In this document: piece by piece, positions 12,001 to 24,000 of the stretch
Numbering within the stretch: position 1 is the first letter of the stretch
How the letters are laid out: each line of letters starts with the position of its first letter
Assembly (NCBI RefSeq): GCF_000403355.2
Contig: NZ_KE159646.1
Coordinates: forward strand, 955,226 to 1,019,225
Direction of reading: 5' to 3'
DNA length: 64,000 bases
DNA from: Adlercreutzia caecimuris B7
GTDB taxonomy: Bacteria; Actinomycetota; Coriobacteriia; Coriobacteriales; Eggerthellaceae
Notes under the pieces: model-generated
Seen by the model: the letters and a program-made list of their open reading frames with translations, nothing else
Told to the model about the DNA's origin: nothing
Database searches by the model: none
Made by a program: the position numbers and the translations under genes

Positions 12001-15000
12001 TCGCGGTGCCGAAGTCCGGCAGGTCCAGAGGCTTATCGCGGAAGGAGTCTAGATGATTATAGGTTGCAATGTTGATAGTGCGCTGGGTCTCGAAGTAGCT
12101 GTCGGTGTAGCCCTGGATGAACACGGTCTGCTTGTCGATGGAGGCGCCCTTGCCGTCCGGGTTCGCCATATCCTCGGCCATGTCCTTCCACGAGTACAGC
12201 TGGAACATGGTGGGCACCTCGATGCCCATGTCGTAGACCTGCTGCTCGGTCATATAGAAGGAGCCGTCGTCGGCCAGCGGGATTCGCACGCGACCCGCGT
12301 CCACGCCGGCCCTATCGAAGCCGTGGGCTTTCAGAGTGGCAGCCGTCACGGCCTTCTGGTCGAAGGTGGTGTTGCCGCGGGCCTGCAGCGACCGGTTCGC
12401 CGTATTCGTGCCCGTGGCGTACTCCAGCTCGAAGCCGGCCAGCTTCTTCTTGCCGTCCTTTTCGGTGTAGTAGGGCCACAGCACCAGCTTGGTGGTGGCG
12501 TCCTGCTTCATCTTCGTGCCAATCTGGTAGGGCGAGTAGCCAAAGATGCGGATCTTGCCGACCTTCTCGTCGGGGAAGCAGGCCAAGTAGTTCTTGGAAA
12601 TCTCGTAGTTCACCGGGTGGAAGCCCGTATACGCGCTCGTCTTGCCGTTGTTGCCCACCACGGAGGACTTGCCGGTCTGGAAGGTTTCCCACTCGATGGG
12701 GAACGTGATGTTCACGTCGGTGTCGTCCAGCTTGGAAACCGCGCTCTCGTTCTTCAGCGTGGCCCAGTAGTTGAAGGTCTTGGCATAGGGCACCGTCACC
12801 TCGGTGCGGGTGCTGTCGGAAGCGTAGGAGGTGGAATCGCTCACAGTCTTGCCAGTGTAGTTGTTCTTGTCGCCGTAGCGCACATAGGAGTGCACTTCCA
12901 TGTAGGGCCGGGCCACCGACAGCGCCGCGCACTTACGCACGGTGTCGTGCAGGAAGCTCTTCGAGGAGACCTGGGCCACGTCGTTCTCGGAGTCGTTGAT
13001 CTTCGTGTTGTCCTGCCACTCCGAGGGCAACGGACCGCGCGTATCGTAGACGCCCTTCTGCTTCAGGAACAAGCGGGCATGGAGCGTCTGATTATGCGGG
13101 TAGTTCCAGCGATAGTAGGCGGTGTTGCTCGACGTATGGCTATAGGTGTAGTACAGGTTCACGCAGGGCGTGAGCTTCTTGCTGGTGCTGTTCAGCAGAT
13201 CGGAAGCGACATGGGCCGCCGTGTCCACCGCGGAAGAATTGCCCACGGAGTTGTACCAGTCGGCCTTGCCCGTGGCGGTCACCGTCAGCTCACCCATGGC
13301 ATCGGTCGGATCGCTGTAGGCGTTGTTTCCGGTCGTTGCGGGCACCTTGGCGCCGCTGGACCAGGAAGCACCGCCCGTGGCGCCATCCTCAACCGCATTG
13401 GAGTTCTGGATACCAGGACGCCACGAGGGCTCCAGCGAGTCGTAATTGAAGTCCACCTGGTACAGGTAGCAGTCGTCGATGGTGTAGGCCGTGGTGTTCT
13501 GGGTCAGCGGGCCGGTGTAGTTGCTCGCGGTGTAGCTGTTGTTGGTACCGGCAATGGTGGGCACCGTCAGGGTCTTGTTGTAGCCGTAGTTGTCCTGGGT
13601 GTTCACCAGCTTGGTGAAGGTCACGGTCTGGTTGGCGTCGCTGGGAATGGTGTTCAGCACCTTGCCGCCCCAGATGTTGTGGAAGTTCAGCGTGGTGGCC
13701 GTGCCCGCGTTCTGCAGCAGTGGGGAGTCAGCCGGCACCTTGATGATGAACTTCTCGCCGTTGGGCTGGTAGAAGGTCAGCTGCACGTCCTTCAGATGGC
13801 CCATGGTCTTCAAGGCCGTGCCGATGGCCAGCTCCTTGGTCTTGAAGCCGCGCACCACGCCACGATAACCGTAGAAGTTGTTGGTGTCCAGATCGGAGGA
13901 GGCTCCGTCGTTGGCCTCGGAGTAACCCGGGTCCAGCATGTTCTTGGCCTTCATGGACACACTCTCGATGCGCATGGACAGCGTGGCCGCGTCCGAGCGG
14001 GCGCGGGTGGCGTTGCGCAGGGTGAAGGTGTAGCCGGCGCCGTCGGCCTTGTTGGCCACGGTCACCACGGCCTGGTTGGAGGCGTTTGCCAGCGTGGAGT
14101 TGTCGACCACCTCGGGCGTCTTAGAGCTGGCCGCGGTGCCCGCGTTCGGGCGGCTGGCCGCCGCCTTGAAGGCCGTGGCCTCTGAGGCGCCCAGGTACTT
14201 GTCCACCACGAGGGTCTTGGTGGAGGTGCGGTCGATGTTGCCGTAGAAGCTCGACAGCGGGAAGTAGTACATCGTGGAGGACGTGCGGTTGTCGTAATGC
14301 GTGTTGAGGGCGTCGGTCGGCGAGGTAGGCGCGCCGTGGGTGCGCACATCGCCGTAGATGCGGGCGGTAAGCGTGGTGTTCATGCGCGCCTTCGTGGCGG
14401 CGGACAGGCCGTCTTCCGGATAGGTCTCGTACAGCTCGGCATTCATCGTGTTGTACAGCAGGCGCACGTTGCCGATGGCGTCGAAGCCGCCGGCAGCCTC
14501 GTCGCGCAGGGTGATGTTGGCGCCGGCGCCCACGAGGGCCTGCAAGCCGGCCTGGGTCAGCGGGATGTGCGCGATGGCCTCGTTCTCGGAGGCGCCGTTG
14601 GTGTAGATGCGGTCGGCATTACCGCTGTCGGTCAGCTCGGTGAAGCGAATGGTGTCGGTGCCGTTCTTCACGAGAAGCTCGATGGTGGCGTCGTCCATGA
14701 CGATGGTGGCCACCGGCGCGGTCACGGTCTTGGCGTGGGTGGTCAGGTTCTCCACCACAATGTCGCCGGTAACCGGGTCCATGGTGCGGCGGTACTTCAC
14801 GCTGCCGGAGGTGTACTCCTCCTTGGAGGCGTGGGGCACCACCGTGTCGCAGCCGTAGAGCCACAGGCGGCTCACGGTGCCGGCGCGGTTGGTCCACTTG
14901 GTGCCGGCGGGATCCTGGGTGGCCGGCAGCTTAGTGCGGGCATTGTCGTTATCGCGGTAGCGGTAGTAGCCGTCGATCTGCAGCTCGTCGGCAATGAAGC

Positions 15001-18000
15001 CGCGGGCCATCTCGTAGACGCTCTTGTTGTCGGGCACCGCCACGCCGTTGGCGTTCACGGTCACCTTGCGGTTGGCCACGTCATCGATGGACAGGTCCAG
15101 ATACCCGTTCTCGGCGGTGGACTTGGAGCGGTTCGTGAGGATGTACTCGTAGAAGGCGTCCTCGCGCGGGTTGGCGCCCGTCTTGTCGGGGGCGTCCACC
15201 GTATCGGTGAAGGCGGGGGTGCCGTGAATCTGGCCCACCAGCTGGCCCTTGCCCGCCCCGTTGCCGAAGTCGAGGAATGAGAAGTCGCCCTCGCCCCAGC
15301 GGTAGGGCACGTTGGTGATGGCGCTGTTCAGGATGCCGTCGATGGCGTTGCTCGTCTGCCAGTGGCCGTTCTCATCCACGGTGTGGGTGAGCGGGCGGTG
15401 GGTCGTCTGGTCCACCTCGATGTTGTTCTCGCCGGTCTTGCCGCCGGTCCAGTTGAAGAAGGTCTGGATCTCCGGCTCGGCCGTCAACGGGTTCATCTTG
15501 GCGTAGTCGCCGTCGATGGTGCGGGTGTACTTGTTGCGGTTCCAACCCTCGGTCTTGTACTCGGTGGAGAACTCGCCGTTTAGGGCCATCACAGTGGCGC
15601 GGGTGGGCACGCCGTGCATCTCCACCACGGCGGCGTCGGCGGCGGTGGGATCGGTCTGGGTCACCTTGGCGGCAAAGCCCGGCAGGTGGAAGACCACGCG
15701 GGTGACGTACAGCTCGTCGGTGCAGCCGGCGTCCTTGTTGTGGTCCACGCCGTCCTTGTGGGTGCAGCTGTCGCTGTGGTTGAGCCAAGCGGCGCTCGGC
15801 ACCGAGATGACCCAGTTGCCCGCGTCGTCACGCTTCACGTAGTCGGCCAACGCCAGAGGCTGGTACTTCGCTGTGCCATCGGCGCGGGTGAACACGCGCT
15901 CGGCGGTGTCGTTGCCGTCGTCGTCCTTATAGGGGGCGGTGGTGTCGGCCGCGCCGCCCATCTGATGGATGGGAAGGCTCGGCACCGTGGGCACCGTGAT
16001 GTCCTCGCGGGCAAACGAGCCGTCGCCCTGCATGCGGTTCACCGACTCGGTGGTCGAGAAGGTGGTGTCGGCGCGGCCCACAGCGTAAATGTCCACGGTG
16101 TAGCCGGCCAGCATCTCCTTCACCTGATCCTCGGAAAGCTTGTTCAGGGCCGCCAGATCGGCGGTCGGCGCGATGAAGTCGCTCTGCTGCTCGAAGCCGG
16201 CGATGCCGTCGGGACGCGTGGTCTTCGCCATCTTGCCGGCCAGGAAGGCTGCGAGCGCCGGGCCGTTCACGTACAGCGTCTGGGCATCGAAGCCGCGCCA
16301 CTGCCCGTCGACGAGCTCGCCGTAGACGGCGCTGCCGCCGTCGTAGTTGGCCACGCCGCCTACCACGTTTCCAGCAGATCCGGTGGAGCTCCAACCCGTG
16401 CCCTTATTGTCGGAAGCGGCGCCCTCGGCTACATAGGCCGTGCCCAACGTCACCCGTGCCGAGTCCATGGCGTAGTTCGAGTCGTTGGTCAGCGGGAAGC
16501 GCCAGCCGGCGTTGGCCGAGCCCATGAGGGTGTCGATGGGATCGTTCGGCTTGTTGTCGGCACTCCACTCCATGGCGGAGTTCACCTCGCCGGCGTTATC
16601 GGCGTACAGGAAGGTGTAGGCGCCGATGCGCGGCTTGATGGGATCCACCTCGGCCACCAGCGTAGCGTCGTCCGAGATGTTCATGCCGTTGGAGCGGTTC
16701 TGGTCGGTCAGACACTTGTCGTAGCGCGAAGAGCCCAGGGTCTTGTAATCCATGGCGGGGGCTTTGGCGTACAGCGGAGCCGTGGCCGCGGTGGCGGCCG
16801 AGGCGTTCTTCAGGTACACGTAGCCCGAGCTGCCGTTGTACTGCAGATGCGCCCAGTGGCCGTACTGCCCGTACTCCCCTGCCGCGTCGGTCACCTTGTC
16901 CGCATGGTCCCACGTGCCGGTCTGCAGCGCGCCGTCCAGGGCGCCCGTGGCGCCATAGCAGCTGTTAAAGGTGGAGCTGAGGGTCACGTTCTTGCTGGCC
17001 ACATCGGTGCGGCCCAGCACGTCGATGACCGCGCCCGCATCCTCGGTGACGCCCTTGTTGAAGTGCGCCACGTCCACGCGCAGGTTGCTGAAGTAGCCCT
17101 CATCCCACAGGGTGCTCGGCAGCACCAGGTTGCCGGCGTCGTCGAAGAAGGCGCCGCGCTTGACAAGCGTGCCGAAGGATGCGCCGGCGGCCTCGTCGGC
17201 GGCCAGGGTCACATCGAAGACATAGGTGATGGTCACCGCACCGGCGGCGTCCGTCTTCTTGACCCATTTCGTGCCGTCGGTACGGGTGGTCGTCACTTGG
17301 GTGGTACCGCCGGCCAGAACCTCGGTGACTTGGGTGTCACCTGCCTCGGCGGCCGGCTCGCTCCAGGCGGGCGCCTTGCGCGGCACCACGGTCACGGCCA
17401 CCGACTTCACCGCGTTGCCCGAGCGGCTGTCGCGGCGGGCACCGAGCTTGCTCCAGTTGGCGGCATCCAGAAGGCCCTTCGACAAGGTGAGGTACTTCGC
17501 ATCGTAGGTGCGCTTGGCGTTGCCGTAGTCGCCCGTCTCGGCGGCGGGCACGTCCTCGGAGGGCATGACGCCCACGTTCAGATAGCTGTCGAACATCTCG
17601 TAGTCGCGGTCGTACACGTTCGCATCCGGGTTCCACACGCTGTTGGCCTGCTGCTCGCCGGTCACCTTGGTGGGGTTGGCGTAGTTGGTGTAGGTGAAGC
17701 GCCAGCCCGCGCCGTAGTAGCGCAGGTAGGCGGCCGTGGTGTCGTTCAGCTTGCCGTTGGGGGCGGCGCCGTCCATGTTGGCCGTGGTGCCCCACGGGTT
17801 GCTGGAGGCGGGCATGTTCAGGGCGATGGAGGCCAAAGGCTTGCCCGTGGCCGGGGCGTTGTCGATGAAGTACGACTTCGCCGTCACCTTCTGGCTGGAC
17901 GCGGGCATGTGCGCGTACAGATCGCCGAAGTCGGTGGAGCGCGTCAGCTCGCTGAAGTCGTTCACGCCGTACTCGTTGGTGCGCGTGCTGCCCTCGGTAC

Positions 18001-21000
18001 CTTGGTTGTTGCCCACGTACAGGTTGTTCCAGTTCGCGTTGCCGTAGGTGGTGTGGAACAGCGAGGGCATGCGCACCTGGTCGTAGTACCAATCCCACCA
18101 CTGCACAACCGAGCCGCCGTCGCCCTGCTCCCAGCCGTGGTCCACGCACCAGGTGTCGGTCACGGACTTGCGCTTGGTCACGTCCGGCGAGTCGATGGTG
18201 TAGCCGAAGAAGTCCACGGAGGGCTCGTTGCCGTTGATGACCTTGTAGTCGGCGCCCTTGGCCTCCTCGCGGGTCAGGTCGTTCTTGTAGTAGCCGTAGT
18301 CGATGACGATCTGGTACAGGTCGCCGCCCGTCCACTTGGTGGAGGCCATGAGGATGTCGCCAGCGGAGGTTTTCTCCAGGCCGTAAGCGGCGCTATCCGA
18401 GGCGCTGCCCCCCTCGGGGGTGATGGGCCGCTCCTCGGCCACCACAGGGTTGCCGTCGGCGTCGAGCACCGGCACGGGGTTGCCCGCGGCGTCGGTCACC
18501 ACGTTGCCGTCGGCGTCCTTCTTGTACTCGTAGACAATGTCCACGCCGCGCTCGAACCAGGCGGCCACCTGCTCGCCGGTGAAGGTGCGCGACTTCCGCG
18601 TATCCGCCGCGGACAGGTTCTGCGCGGTGCCTCCCACCACGGACTCGGCCTTACCGCCGGCGGGGTACCACGTCAGCGTGATGGACTTGATGGAGCTGGC
18701 GTACTTCTGCTTGCCGCCCTCGATGACCGGGTCGCCCGCTTTATCGACAACCGGCTCGAGGCCCGCATCGAACAGCGCCCGGGACAGGGACAGGCGCGTG
18801 GTGCGGAAGCCCAGGTTCTGCTGGAGCGCCGGGGCCGCAGCCTCGGAACGCGGCGTAATGGGGCCCAAGGTCACCTGGGCGCCGTGGGTCATGGCGTAGC
18901 GCGATTTGTTGGACAGAAGCGCGCGGTAGCCCACGGCCTCGTCCTGCCAGTAGGCGCGCGGCTGGGTGTTCCACGTGTAGCTGCGGTACACCTTGTGGTC
19001 GGCGCCCAAGGTGGACGAGTTGCCGAGGCTGCCCTCGGCGACATCGTTCTTCACCAGCGAGGCGGAAAGGCCGCCGGTGAGCGTCGTGGGCGAGTAGTAG
19101 GTCTCGTACTTGTCCAGAGCGCCGAAGGCCTTGTTGTGCACGTCGGCGTCCTTGTAGGTGTACATGGCCACCACCGGGCGCACCGGCGGCAGCGCGATGT
19201 TCAGGCGCGCCGACACCGTGGCGGTGTAGGGCGCCTTGCCGCCGGCGCCGGCCAGCTTGGTGAGGTCGGCATCCATATAGCGGCTGCTGGAGGGGTTCCA
19301 GTAGGTGTACTTGCCCAAATAGTCGCTGTAGGTGTTGTAGGCGCCGATGGAATAGCCCGAGGTGCTGTTCACGCTTCCGTTGCTGTTATAGGAATAGCTC
19401 GTCGCGCTGTACCTATAGTTCTGGTAGGCCTTGTTGTACAGGGCGGCCGTGGTTTCGAACGGACCGGTCATACCGCGGTCGGCATAGCCCGGATCGCCGT
19501 TGATGATGGTGGTCGCGGTGCGGCTGCTGTTGCCCTCCACGTTGTTCGCCGTGTTGTTGGAGTTCCACCAGCTGGTGATCCAGTCGGTGCGGAAGGTGGC
19601 GCGCAGATCCCAGTTGGTCCAACGGTAGGTGCCCTCGCCCCAGTACTCGATGAAGGCGCGGTGGTCGTTGGTAGTCAGCGCCGCGAAATCGCGCAGGTGC
19701 ATCTCCAGGTTGCGGTAGTACTCGTTGTTCCACAGCGCGGCGCACAGCACCACGTCGCCGTCGGGCTGACGGTAGGCCAGCACATTGCCGGCGTCGTCGG
19801 TCACCTTGGCGGTCATCGTCGCGTCGCCGGTCACCACCTCGGCAGCTGCCACGCCGGGCACATTGGCGAAGATGGGCTTCATCACCGGGGTTACGCCGTC
19901 GGCCTCGAAAGCCGGCGTACCGTCGGCGTTGGAGGCCTGGCGCTGCAGGCCGGCGGTATCGGCGGCCTTCGCCAGCGCGATAAGGTCGGCGCCAGCGAGC
20001 TTGACCGAGTCGTCGGCGGCCGCCTCCTGCTTGGCATCCTTGTCGTAGGCGCGCCAGTACAGCGTGACGTCCTTCACCGTGGACACGTCGAAGAGCTCCT
20101 TGGACAGGGCGATCTTCTCCGTGAAGAAGTTCACCAGGGCCGCCTCCTTCTTGCCGGCCTTCACCTCCTCGTCGTCCTTGTTGTTCACAAACGGAATCTT
20201 CGAGGTGGCGAAGTAGGCCTTGCGCATGCGGAAGTGGCCGTCGGCACTCGTCAGATTGCCAGACTTGTCGGTGAAGTCGGCGGCCTTCTTGTCGGTGTCG
20301 CTGTTGTTGGACAGGGTGAAGCGGTAGCCGGAACCCTCTTCCTCGTAGTAGCCGGTAGTAGTGCCCGACAGCTTCAGCTTGCCGCCGAGGGACTGCTCCT
20401 GGGCGGTGGTGTCGGTGTGGTCGTCGTAGCCGTACTCGCTCGTCACGTCGTCGGAGCGCATGAAGGTCTCGGGCTTGATGGCCTCGTTCACCTCGTAGGG
20501 ACGCCCCATGATCCAGGCCGTGGCCGCGCCGTTGTGGTAGGCGTTGGCGCCCTTCCAGTAGGGGTTCCAGCTGGCCACGCAGCGCTTGAACTGCGGCATG
20601 TAGGAGTTCCAGTGCTGGGTGATGTAGCTGTGGTTCGAGGCGTTGGCGCGGCACCAGTTGACCACCGAGGCACCGGGGTAGGTCATGAACTGCACCCAGT
20701 CGCCCACGCGGGTGTAGCCAGAACCGTAGGCCGAGGGATTGCGGGAGTTCCAGGCCCACACGTTCGGCCAGGAGCCCAGGGCGTAGCCGGCCACGTTGGT
20801 GCCGTAGGGGCGGGTGGGCTCATCGCGGTCGTAGTGCCAGCCCTGGTGGTCGTAGGTGCAGCCGAACCAGGCGGACAGCGGCATGTCGCGCACGTTGTTG
20901 GCCTCGCCCCACACATCGACGAAGGCGTCGTGGGTCTTGGTGGTGCCGTCGGCAGCCAAACCCGTAGACGGATCCACCCGGTTGAAGCGCACGACCACGT

Positions 21001-24000
21001 TCAGCACGTAGCCCTCGCGCCACTCGTCCCAGGGGATGATGAGCGAGCCGTCAGAATCGTAGGCCTTCGTGGCCTTGCTCTGATCGTAGTCCGGGTCGCC
21101 CGGCTTCTTGCCGGCGCTGTCGCGCTCGCCGGTCAGGTAGGCGTAGGGCAGCGTCACCACGGTCTTGGTCGGGGCGGTGGCAAGGGGCAGGTCGCTCGTC
21201 GCCTTCTCGTAGAAGGTAACCTCCACTTCCTTGATGTCGGAGTTCTCGCGCAGCGCCTTCGAGATCATGATGTTCTTGGTCTGGAAGCCGCGCACGGCAT
21301 TCTCGTAGTCCTCCACATCATCGGTGCCGGGCACCAGCTCCCACGACACCTCGGTGCCCTGGGGCGTGATGCGCCCGTAGGTCACGTCGGCGTTGTCGGC
21401 GTTCACCCAGTACTTCGTGCCCTTGGTGCCGATTTGCAGCTCGCTCTCGAACATGGTGCGGGCGCCGTTGGACACGTTGAAGCGGTAGGCCGCGCCGTCC
21501 TCGCCCCACCAGGCCTTGGTCTGGGAGGCCATGCCGGTCACGTTGGTGGTGGCGGCCATCTCGGCCACCGAGCGCTTGGCTGCGTCCTCGTAGGCCTCCC
21601 CCGTCGCGGGCTCCACGGCCTTGAAGTAGGTGTGGGCCTCCAGGCCGATGTTGGGCTGGCCGCCGATGGCGTACAGGTTCGCCTTGTCCTGGGCAAAGGT
21701 GCGCACGCCGTCGGAGTTCACGCCGGCGTTGGAGGCAGTGGCGCCGTTGGTGGAGCCGGAGATGTTCGACCAGCTGGCATCGGGGTACAGGGCCTTCAGC
21801 TCAGAATCGGCGTCGACGACCACGTAGTAGTTGCCCACGTAGGCGTAGCGGCCGAGATACTGGCGATCGATGCGCGAAGCTCCGTTGCCCGGGTTGCCGC
21901 CGCCCCAGCAGCCCCAGCCGTGGGTCTGGCCCACATGCACCACGTTGTAGGAGTCGCCGTAGGCGTAGGCGTCGTCGGACTCGGCGTAGTAGGGGTCGGT
22001 GGCGTTGTTCACGTTCGGCGAGTCGATGCCGTAGCCGAACAGGTCCACATAGGCGTTCTCGGTCAGCTCCAGGTGGGCGTCGACCGACTTGAACTTCACC
22101 TCGAAGTAGTAGGCGTCGCCGCCGAGCCAGGCGCTCGCGGGAATGTTGATGCGCTCGCCGTCCCAGCTGCCGTCGGGCCTGGTGCCCATCCAGTTGGCCT
22201 TGATCTGATCCCACGTGTAGACAGTCTCGATGGCCTTGGCCGCATGGCCCAGCACATTGGGCTTGCCGGTGATCTGGGTGGCAGACGCGCCCACGGCAAA
22301 CGAGCCGCCGGAGGTGTAGCGAGTGTAGGCCGGCACCGAACGGATGGTCACCGACTCCACCTCGGCGTTCTCGAGCAGACCTGCCGACAGGGTCATGTAG
22401 GCGGTATGGTAGCCGAGCGTCTGATCCAAGGCCTCGCCGGGCTTGTCGCCCTTCTTGTGGCCTGCGCCATCGCTGCCCCACTCGGCCTGGTCCCAACGGG
22501 GCGTCAGGTTGCCGATGGTCAGCTTCGCGCCGTGCTTCATGGCGTGGTCGGAGTCGTTGGTCACCACGGCGCGGTAGCCGGAGTTCTCCTCGTTGCGGTA
22601 GGCGATGGGCTTCTTGTCGCGCACCTCCGACGAGGTGATGGGGTACTGGTTGTAGTAGTTGCCGAAGTTGGTCTGCTCGCGGTAGGTGCCCGAGTTGTAC
22701 AGCGTCGTCTTGTTCATGTGGATGGTATTGATGCCGCCGTAGGTGTTCACGTTGCCGGGCACGATCATGCTCGGATCGGTCTCGCCGGCCGCGTTCACGT
22801 CCTGGTCGGCACCGTAGGCGCCCATGTTCATGGTGGGGCGGATGGGGGCGAGCACGCTCGTGAGCGCCACGGCGCTCGTCCAGGAGCGGGTCCATTCCTC
22901 AATGGCCTGCTTGGTCTTGAAGGTGGTGTTCATCTGGAAGGTGCCCAGGTTGCTCGTGCGACCGCGCAGCTCCACATAGGCGTTGGTCTTCTCGTTCACC
23001 CAGCTGTTGAACTGGCCGTAGTCCAGCTCAAGACCGACCAGATAACCCTTGTTCCAGGCCTGCCAGTTGATGATGATGTTGCCCTGGGCATCCTTGGTAA
23101 GCACCTTCTCGCCGGTGGCGTTGCCCTCGTCGTCCAGCACATCGGCGTTGCCCCAGCCGGGCTTGGCAATGTTGCCGGGCGCGAACGTGCCCACGGTGTA
23201 GCCCTTGTCGTTGGTGATGGTAATGGTGGCCTCGTTGGCCCACTCCACCAAATCGTGCAGCGGCAGCGTCTTCAGGGTGGCCTTGCCCGCGTCGGTGATC
23301 TCATAGTAGGTGATCTTCGCGTCGATCAGCTGACCGGCGAAGTTCGCCTGCTTCTCATCGGCGATGACGTCGCCGGCGCGGAACAGCTCCTTGGACAGCT
23401 TCACGCTGTGGGTCTCGAAGTCGACGAGCTTCTCTACGGCCGCTGGGTCGCGCACGTCCTTCAGCTTATCGGCCGGCAGGGGCTCCACGGTGAAGCGGCC
23501 GCCGAGCGCAATGGCGTACTTGGTGTCGTTGGCCAGGTTGATGCGGTAGCCCGAATCCTCGTAGTCGTAGTAGGCCTTGCGCCGGGGCACATCCACGCGG
23601 CTTCCATCGGGCTTGGTGGCCCACACCTCGTCGGTGCCGGTGGTGGACTTCGTGCGCAGGCCGGCGCGATAGCCCAGGCTCGGGCTGGAATAGCCGTCGC
23701 TCGTCAGATAGTTCTTGTTGCCGTCCTTCTCGTTCTCGCCGCGCATATCGGAGAAGGCCTTCACGATGGGAGTGCCGTCGGCGGGGTACGGGGCGCCGTT
23801 GAGCACGCCCTTGGAGTCCACGGCCGTGTCCCAGCTGGGATTGGCGTAGTTGGTGGAGAAGATGCCGCCGATCTCCATCTCGGCCTTGTTCACCACGGTG
23901 CCGTAGATATCCAGATAGGCGCCATCGTCCAGGGTCAGACCCGCGCCGAAGTGCACGAACTGCTGCTCCAGGCCGCGCAGGTAGTACTTTCCGCCGCCGG

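Noticed and set aside
12041-12060. AAGGAG and ATG in plus orientation near 12053, like a gene start
   Set aside because: The downstream plus frame is a shadow of the giant gene; the match is by chance.
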